From an uncultured Pelagibacteraceae bacterium (GTDB taxonomy: Bacteria > Pseudomonadota > Alphaproteobacteria > Pelagibacterales > Pelagibacteraceae), in NCBI GenBank assembly GCA_902583585.1, contig CACHWN010000006.1, positions 1 through 64,000 of the forward strand: a DNA stretch of 64,000 nt. Direction: 5' to 3'. The notes beneath the pieces were generated by a model, which worked only from the letters and a program-made list of their open reading frames with translations, made no database searches and had not been told where the DNA came from. The translations under genes and the position numbers were made by a program. Position 1 is the stretch's first letter, and each line of letters begins with the position of its first letter. This document shows positions 43,439 through 53,268 of the stretch, one piece after another.

Positions 43439-44475
43439 AGCTCACCTTTGTCTGAAAGCATATAAAGATCGCCACTCTTGTGTATTTTAATATCTCTAAT
43501 TCTTCCTATATTGCCTTTAAATATAATTTCTTCACTGATAAAATCTGATTTATTAAATCTTATTTTTCTTAAAGATTGATCTTTTAAAGATGCAATTAAA
43601 GCTTCACCATTCCACTCTTTAAAAGTTTCACCTTGATAAATAGTTATCGCACTTACAGCAATTGAAGGAACCCAATACTTAATTGCCTTTGTATAACCAG
43701 GTTTCCATTTTGGACCAATTTTAGTTCCTGAGTAATTTGTACCTCCCCAGCCTAGAATTTTCCAACCATAGTTTTCACCAAAATTTGCTGTACCAAACCA
43801 GTCACCTCCTTTAGCTCCATGATTTGTTAAATATATTTTTTCATCAAAAGGTGAAAGATACATTCCTTGAGGATTTCTCACACCAATTTGATAAATTTCA
43901 GGGAGCCAATTTTGTTTATTAATAAATTTTGGATTATCTTTTGGTATTGTTCCATCTAAATTTATTCTAATAATACTTCCCGGATGTTTGGTGTAATCTT
44001 GGGCGATCATACCCTGACCTCTTTCCCCAGCAGTAATAAACAAATGTTCATTTTTAATCACAAGTCTAGAACCAAAATGATACCCAGAATTAATTGGTGG
44101 CTCTGCTTGAAAAATATTTTTAAAATCAAGTTTCTCTGTATTAAACTCTGCTCTTGCTACAGAAGTACTAGATAGTCCATTTGATCTGTTTTCAGAATAA
44201 GAAACAAATATAACTTTATTTTTATAAAGAATATCTAATAATCCACCTTGTCCATCTTCTAAAACATTAAGATTGTGACTTACATCTTTTACTATTTTTT
44301 CATCTATATTAATAAACTTAATACTTCCAGGCTTCTCTGTAATAAATAGTTTCTGTTCATCAATAAATGTTAAACTCCAAGGACTATCTAACCCTTTGAT
44401 AATTCTCTCTAGTTTGAAATTATCAGCATTAAGATTTGTAGAAAATAATATTAAAATTATTAGTATCTTTTTCAT
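43420..44475 (-). CDS. PQQ-dependent soluble sugar dehydrogenase-like protein (GSDH/YliI family)
   Basis: A 351-residue predicted periplasmic beta-propeller. A signal peptide (MKKILIILILFSTNLNA) precedes IIKGLDSPWSLTF. Family marks are FITEKPGSI, EDGQGGLLDI, LVIKNEHLFITAGERG with HFGSRL, PEIYQIGVRNPQGMYL, TNHGAKGGDWFG and NYGWKILGWGG. Relatives oxidise aldose sugars with PQQ. It sits between lpxI (4-base overlap) and lpxB (19-base overlap), an unexpected insertion in a lipid A operon. No PQQ synthesis genes are in the window; exogenous PQQ or a cofactor-free role are both possible. Confidence 0.88.
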   Translation of the reverse strand: MKKILIILILFSTNLNADNFKLERIIKGLDSPWSLTFIDEQKLFITEKPGSIKFINIDEKIVKDVSHNLNVLEDGQGGLLDILYKNKVIFVSYSENRSNGLSSTSVARAEFNTEKLDFKNIFQAEPPINSGYHFGSRLVIKNEHLFITAGERGQGMIAQDYTKHPGSIIRINLDGTIPKDNPKFINKQNWLPEIYQIGVRNPQGMYLSPFDEKIYLTNHGAKGGDWFGTANFGENYGWKILGWGGTNYSGTKIGPKWKPGYTKAIKYWVPSIAVSAITIYQGETFKEWNGEALIASLKDQSLRKIRFNKSDFISEEIIFKGNIGRIRDIKIHKSGDLYMLSDKGELWRMYK

Positions 44476-45263
44476 TTTACTAAAATAAACATTTTGTTTT
44501 TATTTGCATATTGGACACATTTTCTTTTATCCAAAAAAATATTTAATTTATGTTTTAAAACTATTCCTTTAAGACCTGCAGTTTTGCACTGTTTGAAGGT
44601 TTCCAATCCAACGGTTGGGAGATCAACTCTTAAATCCTGTCTTTTTTTTGGGAATTTGATAAGGACACCTTGAGGTAATTTGCTAATCTTTTTAACTCTT
44701 TTTAATAACCTTTGAGTTCCACCACTTCCTTCTAATGCTAAAATTTTTTTGTTTCTACAAATAGCGCCTTGAACAAATGAAAAATTTCCAGTTTTTTTTA
44801 ATGCCTTTTCTCCTTGTATTATATCGTTTTTATCAGTCAAGTTTGGTCTTATTTTTGTATAATTACCTTTTAGTAAACTTATTTCAGGTGTAAATTTATT
44901 TGAGTTTATTGTTTTTATTTTTTCCTTGTTTAGAATTTTTATAATTTGTTTTAATATAGCCGCATCTCCTAATTTTGAGCTTTTTAAAATTTTAGGCATA
45001 TAGTAAATTCCTTTTAAATCTAATTTGATAGACTTGAAATTTGGTTTATTTACTCTCCCAGCAAATAAAACTTCTTTGCAATTTTTAGATTTTAGTATTG
45101 ATAAAATTTTTCCAAATTGACCGATTGAAACTGAGTATGAATTTTTATCTTTTTTGAAAACCTTTTTTTTGGTTAAATCTATTATTAAATATTTATATTT
45201 TTTCTTAATTTTTTTTAAAATATACTTTGGGAATTCTGTCTCTCCAAAAATTAACCCTATCAT
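44472..45263 (-). CDS. lpxI: UDP-2,3-diacylglucosamine pyrophosphatase LpxI
   Basis: Alphaproteobacterial alternative to LpxH, hydrolysing UDP-2,3-diacylglucosamine to lipid X. The 263-residue protein belongs to the former DUF1009 family: LIFGETEFP at the N terminus, VSIGQFGKIL, VLFAGRVNKPNF, LGDAAILKQII, and the C-terminal catalytic half with GAICRNKKILALEGSGGTQRLL, RVDLPTVGLETFKQCKTAGL and GIVLKH. It lies 6 bases after lpxA, the standard order. The downstream coupled gene is the sugar dehydrogenase instead of lpxB. Confidence 0.95.
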   Translation of the reverse strand: MIGLIFGETEFPKYILKKIKKKYKYLIIDLTKKKVFKKDKNSYSVSIGQFGKILSILKSKNCKEVLFAGRVNKPNFKSIKLDLKGIYYMPKILKSSKLGDAAILKQIIKILNKEKIKTINSNKFTPEISLLKGNYTKIRPNLTDKNDIIQGEKALKKTGNFSFVQGAICRNKKILALEGSGGTQRLLKRVKKISKLPQGVLIKFPKKRQDLRVDLPTVGLETFKQCKTAGLKGIVLKHKLNIFLDKRKCVQYANKNKMFILVK

Positions 45264-45269
45264 AAATTT

Positions 45270-46049
45270 TTAATTTACTGGTGAACAAATCGGTCTTTTT
45301 TTATCTTTTTCTATAAATTTAATAACTTCACCTACTAGTTCATTATCCTTATACTCTCCATTAATTCTACCTAAATTTTCATATAAATTTTTTGACGCGA
45401 ATATCTCCTTATATGCTTTATCTAATCCCTTAATTTTCTGATTTTCGTACTTATGTCTTCTAAGACCAATTAAATTTAACCCTTGTAAAAAATTTCTATT
45501 CCCTATTGATAAACCGAAGGGAATTACATCTTTTAAAACACCAGTCATACCGCCGATCATTGCTAATCTTCCAATTCTTGTGAATTGTTGAACTGCAGAA
45601 TTTCCACCAATCACTACAGAGTCTTCAATCGTAACATGTCCACCTAATGGGACATTATTTGCAATTATTACATTATTCCCAATTTGACAATCGTGAGCGA
45701 TGTGAGATGAAATCATAAATAAACAATCATTTCCAATGTACGTTTTCGATCCACCGCCAGCAGTTCCGGGATTTATAGTCACATATTCTCTGATCATATT
45801 ATTTTTACCAATTTCTAAGCTAGTTTTTTCTCCTTTATATTTTAAATCTTGTGGTTGAGTTCCTATCGATGCAAAAGGAAATATTTTTGTTCCATTTCCT
45901 ATTTTTGTATTTCCTTCTATATGAACATTTGAAACTAACTCGACGTTTTCATCTAAAATCACATTTGGACCTATCGAACAAAATGGTCCTATTTTAACAT
46001 TTTTATTAATTTGGGCTTTTGGGTCTATTATACTTGATTTATGGATCAT
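45270..46049 (-). CDS. lpxA: UDP-N-acetylglucosamine O-acyltransferase
   Basis: First committed acylation of lipid A synthesis. Hexapeptide repeats forming a left-handed beta helix fill the first two thirds (IGPFCSIGPNVILDENVEL, IEGNTKIGNGTKIF), with the catalytic-His region in SSHIAHDCQIGNNV and the loop YVTINPGTAGGG. A short helical C-terminal domain begins NRNFLQGLNLIGLRR. Length 259 residues. It shares one base with fabZ and is followed by lpxI. Confidence 0.97.
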   Translation of the reverse strand: MIHKSSIIDPKAQINKNVKIGPFCSIGPNVILDENVELVSNVHIEGNTKIGNGTKIFPFASIGTQPQDLKYKGEKTSLEIGKNNMIREYVTINPGTAGGGSKTYIGNDCLFMISSHIAHDCQIGNNVIIANNVPLGGHVTIEDSVVIGGNSAVQQFTRIGRLAMIGGMTGVLKDVIPFGLSIGNRNFLQGLNLIGLRRHKYENQKIKGLDKAYKEIFASKNLYENLGRINGEYKDNELVGEVIKFIEKDKKRPICSPVN

Positions 46050-46501
46050 TATTTTCTATCAACAATAGTTGCGGACCACTCTGCATCTGCCATTCTTTTT
46101 CCATCAACTGTGGCCAGCCCTTTGTATTTCCAAACTCTTCCGTGAGATCTAATTGCCTCAATATTTAAATGTAATTCACAATCAGGTATCACTGGATTTC
46201 TAAATCTTGCTTTATCTATTCCCATTAAAAATACAAGTTTGTTTTTATATTCTTTTGGATCAATCCCGTGGGCTGTTAATGCTGCTGCAGCTTGACCAAA
46301 GGCTTCTACAATCAAAACGCCGGGCATTACAGGTTGATCGGGAAAATGACCTTGTACATAAAAACTATTTTTTTTTACATACATAATAGCTGTAGCAGAT
46401 TTCAAATGAATAATGTTAGTGAGCTTATCAATTAATAACATTGGTTCCCTGTGGGGCAATAAACTTTCTATTTTTTTTCTATCAATTTCTTTTTCAGTCA
46501 T
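46049..46501 (-). CDS. fabZ: (3R)-hydroxyacyl-ACP dehydratase FabZ
   Basis: Hot-dog fold dehydratase of type II fatty acid synthesis. The diagnostic blocks are [14 protein letters not shown] and the active-site His in [22 protein letters not shown], followed by [16 protein letters not shown]. Length 150 residues. It lies between lpxD and lpxA, where competition for 3-hydroxyacyl-ACP between membrane and lipid A synthesis is balanced; it overlaps lpxD by 8 bases and lpxA by 1. Confidence 0.97.
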   Translation of the reverse strand: MTEKEIDRKKIESLLPHREPMLLIDKLTNIIHLKSATAIMYVKKNSFYVQGHFPDQPVMPGVLIVEAFGQAAAALTAHGIDPKEYKNKLVFLMGIDKARFRNPVIPDCELHLNIEAIRSHGRVWKYKGLATVDGKRMADAEWSATIVDRK

Positions 46502-47465
46502 TTTTTTTTAAAAAATCTCTTAAAGGAACTGCAGGATATCCCATTACTACTTGATTGTCCTCAATATCTTTCACAACGCCGCTACCACCTCCAATTTTTA
46601 CATTATTTCCAATTTTTAAGTGACCTGAAATACCAGCCTGCCCACCTATTGAAACATTGTTGCCTATAATAGAACTCCCAGCAAAACCTACTTGACCAGC
46701 AATCATACAATTTTCTCCGATTTTTACGTTATGTGCAATATGGACTTGATTATCTAAATATGTATTTTTACCTATAACTGTGTCATCTATAGAGCCTCTA
46801 TCAATTGTACAATTAGTTGCAATTTCAACATCGTCATTGATTATGACTTTGCCTATATGGGGAAATTTAATATTTTTATTTTTGTTTGGTATAAAACCAA
46901 ATCCCTTTTGACCAATTCTATTTCCATCCTGTATTACCACTGAATTATTAATAATTGAATTCTTAATTACAACGTTAGAGCCTATAACACAATTTTTACC
47001 AATGCTTACATTTTTTCCAATTATGGTATTTGAACCAATAAAGGAATTTTTACCTATTGTTACATCTTTTCCAATTAAAACATTATTACCAAATTTTACT
47101 GAAATAAATTTTTTTTTAACAGGTGGTCTTAATGTTAAATCAGGATAATCAATATCCGCGCTGTTGAAAATCTTTTTTAGTAAAATAGCAAGCTCATACA
47201 AGACGTTTTTTACCAATATTTTTTCGACTTTTTTTGGTAAATCATGAGATAAATTTACTGTAGTAATACAAAATGAAGCCTTAGTTGACTCAGCTAAATG
47301 TTTGTATTTCTTTGAGTCATAAAAAGTTAAATCATTTTTACCAGCAGATATTAAGGGTTTTACAACATTAATTTTAATATTTCTTTTTATTTTATGATTT
47401 GGAAAAAGGCTCTTTAAAGATGTAGGTTTAGAATTAAAAAAGATTTTAGTTTTTTTAATACTCAT
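46494..47465 (-). CDS. lpxD: UDP-3-O-acylglucosamine N-acyltransferase
   Basis: Third enzyme of lipid A synthesis. The N-terminal uridine-binding domain (about 1-100) contains [17 protein letters not shown]; the hexapeptide-repeat helix follows ([20 protein letters not shown], read as repeats), with the catalytic-His segment [16 protein letters not shown] and [15 protein letters not shown]. Length 323 residues. It is located between skp and fabZ, the canonical place. Confidence 0.96.
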   Translation of the reverse strand: MSIKKTKIFFNSKPTSLKSLFPNHKIKRNIKINVVKPLISAGKNDLTFYDSKKYKHLAESTKASFCITTVNLSHDLPKKVEKILVKNVLYELAILLKKIFNSADIDYPDLTLRPPVKKKFISVKFGNNVLIGKDVTIGKNSFIGSNTIIGKNVSIGKNCVIGSNVVIKNSIINNSVVIQDGNRIGQKGFGFIPNKNKNIKFPHIGKVIINDDVEIATNCTIDRGSIDDTVIGKNTYLDNQVHIAHNVKIGENCMIAGQVGFAGSSIIGNNVSIGGQAGISGHLKIGNNVKIGGGSGVVKDIEDNQVVMGYPAVPLRDFLKKND

Positions 47466-47473
47466 TAAACAAC

Positions 47474-47986
47474 TTAGTTTAATTTTATTTCTTTTAACTT
47501 GCTATTAAGAATTTTGATAATATCTTTTGTAATATCTAGTTTTTCGTCAGCTAAAATTAAACTTTTTTTATCCATGACATATCTAATCTTTTTTTCAATC
47601 ATATATTCTTTTATAATTGGATTAAGATTTCTTAATAACTCGTTTCTAGCTTTTGACCTCTGAGTTGATATGTCTTTTAAAAGATTGTTTCTATCTTTTT
47701 GTAACTTGCCAACTTTTCCTCTTAATTCAGTAACTTTTTTTTTATATTCTTCAGCTGAAATAATTTTTTTTTGACTAATTATTTTTTTCTCCTCATCTTG
47801 AAGTGATTTTTCTCTTTTACTTATAGATGCTAAACCATTATCTAATTTCTTTTTTAAAATATTTTGTGCTTTTTTTCCTGCTTCACTCTGGTTTAGAATT
47901 AGTTTAAAATCTAAATAATAAGGCAGTTCCGCTGCTAAATGCTGATTAAATGTCAAAAAAATAATAATAAAAAGAAATTTTTTCAT
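47474..47986 (-). CDS. skp: OmpH/Skp-family periplasmic chaperone
   Basis: A 170-residue secreted protein with a signal peptide ([19 protein letters not shown]) and a mature start [19 protein letters not shown] that matches the conserved beginning of Skp. A long charged coiled-coil region (about 55-130) forms the tentacles, and the closing [24 protein letters not shown] resembles the base domain. Skp holds unfolded outer-membrane proteins for the Bam machine. It lies 11 bases after bamA, its usual neighbour. Confidence 0.92.
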   Translation of the reverse strand: MKKFLFIIIFLTFNQHLAAELPYYLDFKLILNQSEAGKKAQNILKKKLDNGLASISKREKSLQDEEKKIISQKKIISAEEYKKKVTELRGKVGKLQKDRNNLLKDISTQRSKARNELLRNLNPIIKEYMIEKKIRYVMDKKSLILADEKLDITKDIIKILNSKLKEIKLN

Positions 47987-47997
47987 AATAAGATAAT

Positions 47998-50247
47998 TTA
48001 AAAAGTTGTACCTAGATTAAAATTAAAACTTTCAGTTTTGTCTGTACTTGCTTTAGATAAATTTGTGGAAAAAATAAACGTCATAGGTCCCAAAGGTGAT
48101 AACCAACTAGCTGCTATGCCTGTTGAAGACCTAATTTTATTACTCTTATCTATGCCAGAGTCATAATCAACCCCCCACACATTTCCAAAATCTAAGAACA
48201 GACCAATGTCAGTATTAGAATTTTCTGGTAATAATTTTGGTAAATTAGCCTCAAAATTTAATGCAGCTGCATAATTTCCTCCAACATGATCATTGCCATC
48301 AATTGGACCAACTTTATTTTTTTCAAAACCTCTTAATCTTTTAGAGCTTAATTTTACTCTTTTACTCAACCTAACGTCTTCATTATCCAGTCCATTTATA
48401 GATGACAAATAAAATTTAGCTGCTCCAACTACATCTTCAGAAAAAGATTTATATTTACTTGCTTGAAAGATGTTGGCAATAAATTTTTTATCTGCATAAA
48501 TTGGTAAAGTTTGATTAAAACCAATTACTGAACCACTAGTAGGCATGAAAGCTCTATTCCTAGTATCAAGTTTGAAACCATAAGAGCCGGACAATTCAGA
48601 AAATTGTCCACTTTGTTTTTTTAACGAGCTTGAGGCCGTACTTAGCGTTCTCAAATCATCATAACTAGCGGTTATACCTAAATTTGTAAAAATATTTTTA
48701 TATTGCTCAAAACCAGTTTTAATACCAGTAGACACAACTGTGTTTTCATAACCTTGATCTGGCTTATCATTTTCCTCGCTAGATATAAAATAACTAATAG
48801 AATTCCCCAAAAAATCATAGTTTGGATTAGCGTAACTAATATTTCCAATTAATGACTCTTGGTCAACTTCTATCTCAAAATTAAGTCTATTTCCCCTACC
48901 TAACCAATTATTCTCACTTATATTAATTGCAAAGCTACCTCCATTGGTTCCAACTCCTGCTCCTGCACTAATTTCTCCTGTAGGTTTTTCTTCAACCGTT
49001 ATATCTATAATCTTTAAATTATTAGCGTTTCCATCTTTAACTTGACTATTTACATTTTTAAAAATATTTCTTGATTTTATTTTAGAAATTGATTTGTCTA
49101 ATGCCAATTTTGTGAATGGGTCACCTTCATCAATTAATAATTCGCTTCTAATTACTGACTCGTTTGTTACATTGTTTCCAAGTATATTTATTCTTTCTAC
49201 AAGTTTTCTTTCTCCTTCATTAATATTAAACGTTATAGAAATAGTATTATCTGCCAACTCCTCTTCTACATTATGTTCTACAAACTGCAGATTATTTATT
49301 TCTATTAATTCATCGATTTCATCTAATATTTTTTTTACTTCAAATGGAGAGTAAAAATTACCAATTAGTCTTTTATAACTTTTTTTAAGAGGGTTAAATA
49401 ATTCTTTATCAAAAATGGGGTCTACCTCAGTAGAAATTTTGTTTACAATATATCTTTCTCCAGCGTCTATAGAATAAATTAAATCAATATTGCCGCTATC
49501 ATTTATTTCAGCTGAATTAGATGTAACTCTTATATTATAGTACCCTAATGATTTATAATAATTTTTAAGCAATCTAATATCTAAATCAATCAAGTTTTGA
49601 CTAAAATTTGTATTTCTTGAAATAAATTTATAAAATCTATCTTCTTCACTCGCTATAACATCTCTTAGTCTTCGATCTCTTATCTTTTTATCTCCAATAA
49701 AATTTATGGACGAAATTTTTGTTTTTTCCCCCCGAGTGATATCAATAATTAAATCTATATTTCGATCATCAATTTTGTTTATCTTGGCCTCTATTTTTGA
49801 AAAGTTATATCCTATAGATGAGTAAAGATTTTTTATTGTTTCTATGTCCTGAGAAATATAGGATTTAATAAATGATCCCTTTTCTTTAGATTTGATATTT
49901 TTTTTTATCTCACTTTTAATTCTATTGCTTGGTTCGCCAAAAAGAATAAGTTTATTTATAACTGAATACTCTTTTAAATTAATTATTAAAACATTATCTT
50001 TGATTTGAACTTTAACATCCTCAAAAAAATCTGTAGAATATAAGTCGTTTAAAATTTGATTAAGTTTCTGTTCGTTAATATCCTCATTAACTTTAATATC
50101 TCCATAAACAATTATAGTTTGATCACTTACTCTATCATTTCCAATTATTTCGATTTTATTTATTATAGCTGAGTTTAGACTTGAAAGTATAAATGCTAAC
50201 CAAAAAATAACGACTGAGATAATTGTTTTACTGATTTGTTTTAACAT
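47998..50247 (-). CDS. bamA: Outer-membrane assembly factor BamA
   Basis: Central beta-barrel protein of the Bam complex, 749 residues. A signal-anchor-like N terminus is followed by five POTRA repeats (about 30-420; for example INKIEIIGNDRVSD at the first and VERINILGNNVTNESVIRSEL at the last) and an Omp85 barrel with SPLGPMTFIFS and the terminal Phe (FNFNLGTTF) typical of outer-membrane proteins. The barrel motif SSKRLRGFEKNKVGP corresponds to the conserved RGF loop. It overlaps dxr by 20 bases; the membrane protease gene rseP usually in between is absent. Confidence 0.96.
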   Translation of the reverse strand: MLKQISKTIISVVIFWLAFILSSLNSAIINKIEIIGNDRVSDQTIIVYGDIKVNEDINEQKLNQILNDLYSTDFFEDVKVQIKDNVLIINLKEYSVINKLILFGEPSNRIKSEIKKNIKSKEKGSFIKSYISQDIETIKNLYSSIGYNFSKIEAKINKIDDRNIDLIIDITRGEKTKISSINFIGDKKIRDRRLRDVIASEEDRFYKFISRNTNFSQNLIDLDIRLLKNYYKSLGYYNIRVTSNSAEINDSGNIDLIYSIDAGERYIVNKISTEVDPIFDKELFNPLKKSYKRLIGNFYSPFEVKKILDEIDELIEINNLQFVEHNVEEELADNTISITFNINEGERKLVERINILGNNVTNESVIRSELLIDEGDPFTKLALDKSISKIKSRNIFKNVNSQVKDGNANNLKIIDITVEEKPTGEISAGAGVGTNGGSFAINISENNWLGRGNRLNFEIEVDQESLIGNISYANPNYDFLGNSISYFISSEENDKPDQGYENTVVSTGIKTGFEQYKNIFTNLGITASYDDLRTLSTASSSLKKQSGQFSELSGSYGFKLDTRNRAFMPTSGSVIGFNQTLPIYADKKFIANIFQASKYKSFSEDVVGAAKFYLSSINGLDNEDVRLSKRVKLSSKRLRGFEKNKVGPIDGNDHVGGNYAAALNFEANLPKLLPENSNTDIGLFLDFGNVWGVDYDSGIDKSNKIRSSTGIAASWLSPLGPMTFIFSTNLSKASTDKTESFNFNLGTTF

Positions 50248-51394
50248 ATTTTTTTAATGTAAGTTCTTTAGCCCAATCGTTGATCAATTGAATTACTTTT
50301 ATATTTATTGGTTTTCTTATAGCATATTTACGATAATTTCTATCTTTCAAAACGGCCATTATGATTTTATTAATGTCTGAAAAACGTATATTTTTTTGAA
50401 GAAATTGATCAACTAATATTTCATTAACCGCATTAATGATTATCGGAGTGGATGGGTATTCATCTAGTCTATTTTTAATCTTTATAATTGGGAATAAATT
50501 AGGATTTACCTTTTTAAATGATAGGTCGTTAATAATTTTTTTTCTAGTTTTGTAAAACTTTTCTATATTTAAAGATCCATCAAATATTGCGTTCGCAAGA
50601 GGAATAATCATAGAGGTATCATGATAAATGAATTTTGTAAGTCCATTTTTAAATTCAACTATAGCATGCACTAAAGAGTCAGGATGAATGAGGATGTCAA
50701 GAGTTTCAATCTTTAAATTAAATAATTTTTGAGCCTCTATTAATTCTAAGATTTTGTTCATCAAAGTTGAGGAGTCTATTGATATTTTTTTGCCCATCTT
50801 CCATTTTGGATGCTTAAGAGCTTGAGTTGGCTTAATTTTTTTTAACTGATACGGTAGATAATTCAAAAAAGGTCCACCGGATGCAGTTATATAAATTTTT
50901 TTAATATCTTTTATTTTATGATTTTCGAGTAACTTAAAAATTGAAAAATGTTCGGAGTCAATTGGTATAATTTTGGTATTATTTTTCTTAGATAATTTTT
51001 CAATTAAATTCCATCCACAAATTATAGACTCTTTATTTGCGATTAAAAATTTTTTAGATTTCTCTATCATAGTAATAGTAGGTTTTAAACCTGCGATACC
51101 TGGTATTGCTGAAATAGTTATATGGGAAATTTTTTTTAATTTTAAATCGTCGTAATTATTAAATATTCTAATTTTTTTTTTTTTAAATTTATTCTTGATT
51201 TTGGTGAATATCTTTTTATCGTTAATAACAAAAATACTAGGATTGTATTTTACTATTTGTTTACAAATTAAAGAATAATTTTTGTTTGCTGAAAGCAAAT
51301 TAAATTTAAATAAATTTTTTTTCTTCTCAATTATACTTAGCGCATTTAATCCTACAGAACCAGTTGATCCAAGAATTGAAATAATTTTTTTCAT
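50228..51394 (-). CDS. dxr: 1-deoxy-D-xylulose 5-phosphate reductoisomerase
   Basis: Second step of the MEP isoprenoid pathway. The NADPH loop is ILGSTGSVGLNALSII, metal and substrate segments are IPIDSEHFSIFKLLE, TASGGPFLN, HPKWKMGKKISIDSSTLMNK, EAQKLF and DILIHPDSLVHAIVEF. Length 388 residues. It is placed after cdsA as in other proteobacteria. It supplies the substrate chain for IspDF at 4605-5750. Its end overlaps bamA. Confidence 0.97.
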   Translation of the reverse strand: MKKIISILGSTGSVGLNALSIIEKKKNLFKFNLLSANKNYSLICKQIVKYNPSIFVINDKKIFTKIKNKFKKKKIRIFNNYDDLKLKKISHITISAIPGIAGLKPTITMIEKSKKFLIANKESIICGWNLIEKLSKKNNTKIIPIDSEHFSIFKLLENHKIKDIKKIYITASGGPFLNYLPYQLKKIKPTQALKHPKWKMGKKISIDSSTLMNKILELIEAQKLFNLKIETLDILIHPDSLVHAIVEFKNGLTKFIYHDTSMIIPLANAIFDGSLNIEKFYKTRKKIINDLSFKKVNPNLFPIIKIKNRLDEYPSTPIIINAVNEILVDQFLQKNIRFSDINKIIMAVLKDRNYRKYAIRKPINIKVIQLINDWAKELTLKKYVKTNQ

Positions 51395-51395
51395 T

Positions 51396-52046
51396 TTAAT
51401 AAAATAAAATTAAAGTTATAAAACCTGTTGGTAATGCAATTAATATACCATCCAACCTATCTAGAATACCCCCATGGCCAGGTAGAAATTTTCCTGTATC
51501 TTTTATTTTAGATTTTCTTTTTAAAAGCGAAAAGAAGATATCACCGAGTTGGCAAAAAACGGATATTATGATTCCAATTATGATTAAATTGAAATTTAAA
51601 TTGCCAGTAAGATAATAATTTAAAAAAGAAATAACTAAACAACAAGAAAAGATTGATCCTAAAGCTCCAGAAATAGTTTTATTTGGACTAATTTTTGTAA
51701 GCTTTTGCCCTTTGAAAATTTTTCCAAAAATATATCCACCAATATCTGAAAATATACACCCTAACAAAATTATAAACAAAACAATTTTTATTTTAATAAA
51801 ACTGGAAAAATAGAAAAAAAAAGTACAAAATAAAAAAATATAAACCGTAAAGAATATATTTGACAGAAAAATAAAATTTGAGCTTTTAAAAATTTTCTTA
51901 GACATATTAAAGAATTCCAAAACTGATGCCATTCCTAAAAGAAGTAAAGTAAATATAAGAATAAATTTATAATTAAATATTAAAAAGAGTAAAAAAAATA
52001 AAAATATAGAGGTAAAAAATCTTTTTTTTAAATTAATCGAGATCAT
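51396..52046 (-). CDS. cdsA: Phosphatidate cytidylyltransferase (CDP-diglyceride synthase)
   Basis: Integral membrane enzyme making CDP-diacylglycerol. The C-terminal CdsA signature is clear: LLKRKSKIKDTGKFLPGHGGILDRLDGIL with the key GHGG and Asp residues (read around residues 172-200). DIGGYIFGKIFKGQKLTKISPNKTISG is the preceding conserved block. At 216 residues it is shorter than typical CdsA (about 270-285), with several N-terminal helices fewer. It overlaps uppS by 4 bases and is upstream of dxr. CDP-diacylglycerol feeds the PgpA branch at 5743. Confidence 0.95.
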   Translation of the reverse strand: MISINLKKRFFTSIFLFFLLFLIFNYKFILIFTLLLLGMASVLEFFNMSKKIFKSSNFIFLSNIFFTVYIFLFCTFFFYFSSFIKIKIVLFIILLGCIFSDIGGYIFGKIFKGQKLTKISPNKTISGALGSIFSCCLVISFLNYYLTGNLNFNLIIIGIIISVFCQLGDIFFSLLKRKSKIKDTGKFLPGHGGILDRLDGILIALPTGFITLILFY

Positions 52047-52708
52047 ATTGCTCCAAAATTTCTTTTACTTGATTTAAATTTTTTTATAATTTTAATTAAA
52101 TCACTAGAATTAAAATCTGGCCATAATTTTTTGAGAAAAAAAAATTCCGCATAAGCTAATTGCCACAACATAAAGTTACTTAATCTTTTATGACCTCCTG
52201 TTCTGATAAGTATATCTGGATTTGGCATATGTTTGGTAAATAAGTTTTTTTCAAAATTTCTAATATTCAATTTTTTTGTATTTTTAGCTGCATGAATTAT
52301 TTCATTTTTTGAGCCATAGTTTATAGCTAAGTTAACAATTATTTTTTTATTTTTTTTTGTTAATTGGATACTTTTTTTTAATACTTTTTTTAATTCAGGG
52401 GATAATTTTTTTAATTCACCAATTATATTTATCCTTATTCCTTGCGAAATCACACTGTCAATTTCCTTTGAAAAATAATTACTGATTATCTTAAATAAAA
52501 AGTTAATCTCGGTTTTGGGCCTTTTCCAATTTTCGGAAGAAAATACATAAAAAGTTAGAATTGGTACCTTTAATATTATAGAGCTTTTTACAATTCTTTT
52601 TACTGTTTCTACTCCTTTTATATGACCGTAATTCCTTCCTTTATTATTTTTTTTACCCCACCTTCCATTGCCGTCCATAATGAAAGCAATATGGTTGAGT
52701 TTATTCAT
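52043..52708 (-). CDS. uppS: Undecaprenyl diphosphate synthase
   Basis: cis-Prenyltransferase making the C55 carrier lipid for peptidoglycan and LPS. The catalytic Asp lies in IAFIMDGNGRWGKK, followed by GHIKGVETVKRIV, LTFYVFSSENWKRP, the NLAINYGSKNEI block and PDILIRTGGHKRLSNFMLWQLAYAEF (read in two pieces) at the diphosphate site. Length 221 residues. It shares 4-base overlaps with frr and cdsA. Confidence 0.96.
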   Translation of the reverse strand: MNKLNHIAFIMDGNGRWGKKNNKGRNYGHIKGVETVKRIVKSSIILKVPILTFYVFSSENWKRPKTEINFLFKIISNYFSKEIDSVISQGIRINIIGELKKLSPELKKVLKKSIQLTKKNKKIIVNLAINYGSKNEIIHAAKNTKKLNIRNFEKNLFTKHMPNPDILIRTGGHKRLSNFMLWQLAYAEFFFLKKLWPDFNSSDLIKIIKKFKSSKRNFGAI

Positions 52709-53265
52709 ATTTGAATTATCTCTTTTTCTTTTTCAGATAAGATTTTTTCTAAATTTTCAATGTGTGTATCAGTAAGCTTTTGAATATTTTTTTCATAATT
52801 TTTGTTTTCATCCTCTGAAATAATTTTTTCTTTTAGTTTTTTCTTTAAATCTTCATTCGCTTCCCGTCTTATATTTCTAATTGCAACTTTACTTTTCTCT
52901 CCCATGTTTTTAAGAATTTTTATTAATTCTTTTCGTCTATCTTCTGTTAAATCAGGAATTCTCAACCTAATGATCTGCCCATCTGTTTGAGGATTAATAC
53001 CAAGTTCTGATTTTTGTATAGAAGACTCTATTAACTGTATATTTGCTTTGTCCCAAACTTGAATAGAAATTAACCTTGCTTCTGGAACGCTAATCGTAGC
53101 CAATTGATCAATTGGCATCAACTGACCGTATACATCAATTTTAATCGTATCAAGCATATTAGTATTTGCTCTACCAGTTCTAAGAGTTGAGATATCTTTT
53201 TTAAATGAAATGATACTTTTATCCATCTTCGATGAATAATTTTTTTCACTAAATTCACTACTCAC
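52705..53265 (-). CDS. frr: Ribosome recycling factor
   Basis: Releases ribosomes from mRNA after termination together with EF-G. The 186-residue protein shows the family blocks LRTGRANTNMLDTIKIDVYG, PIDQLATISVPEARLI, LGINPQTDGQIIRLRIPDLTEDRR and VAIRNIRREANEDLKK. It lies 3 bases after tsf; the usual intervening gene pyrH (UMP kinase) is missing. Confidence 0.97.
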   Translation of the reverse strand: MSSEFSEKNYSSKMDKSIISFKKDISTLRTGRANTNMLDTIKIDVYGQLMPIDQLATISVPEARLISIQVWDKANIQLIESSIQKSELGINPQTDGQIIRLRIPDLTEDRRKELIKILKNMGEKSKVAIRNIRREANEDLKKKLKEKIISEDENKNYEKNIQKLTDTHIENLEKILSEKEKEIIQI

Positions 53266-53268
53266 GAT

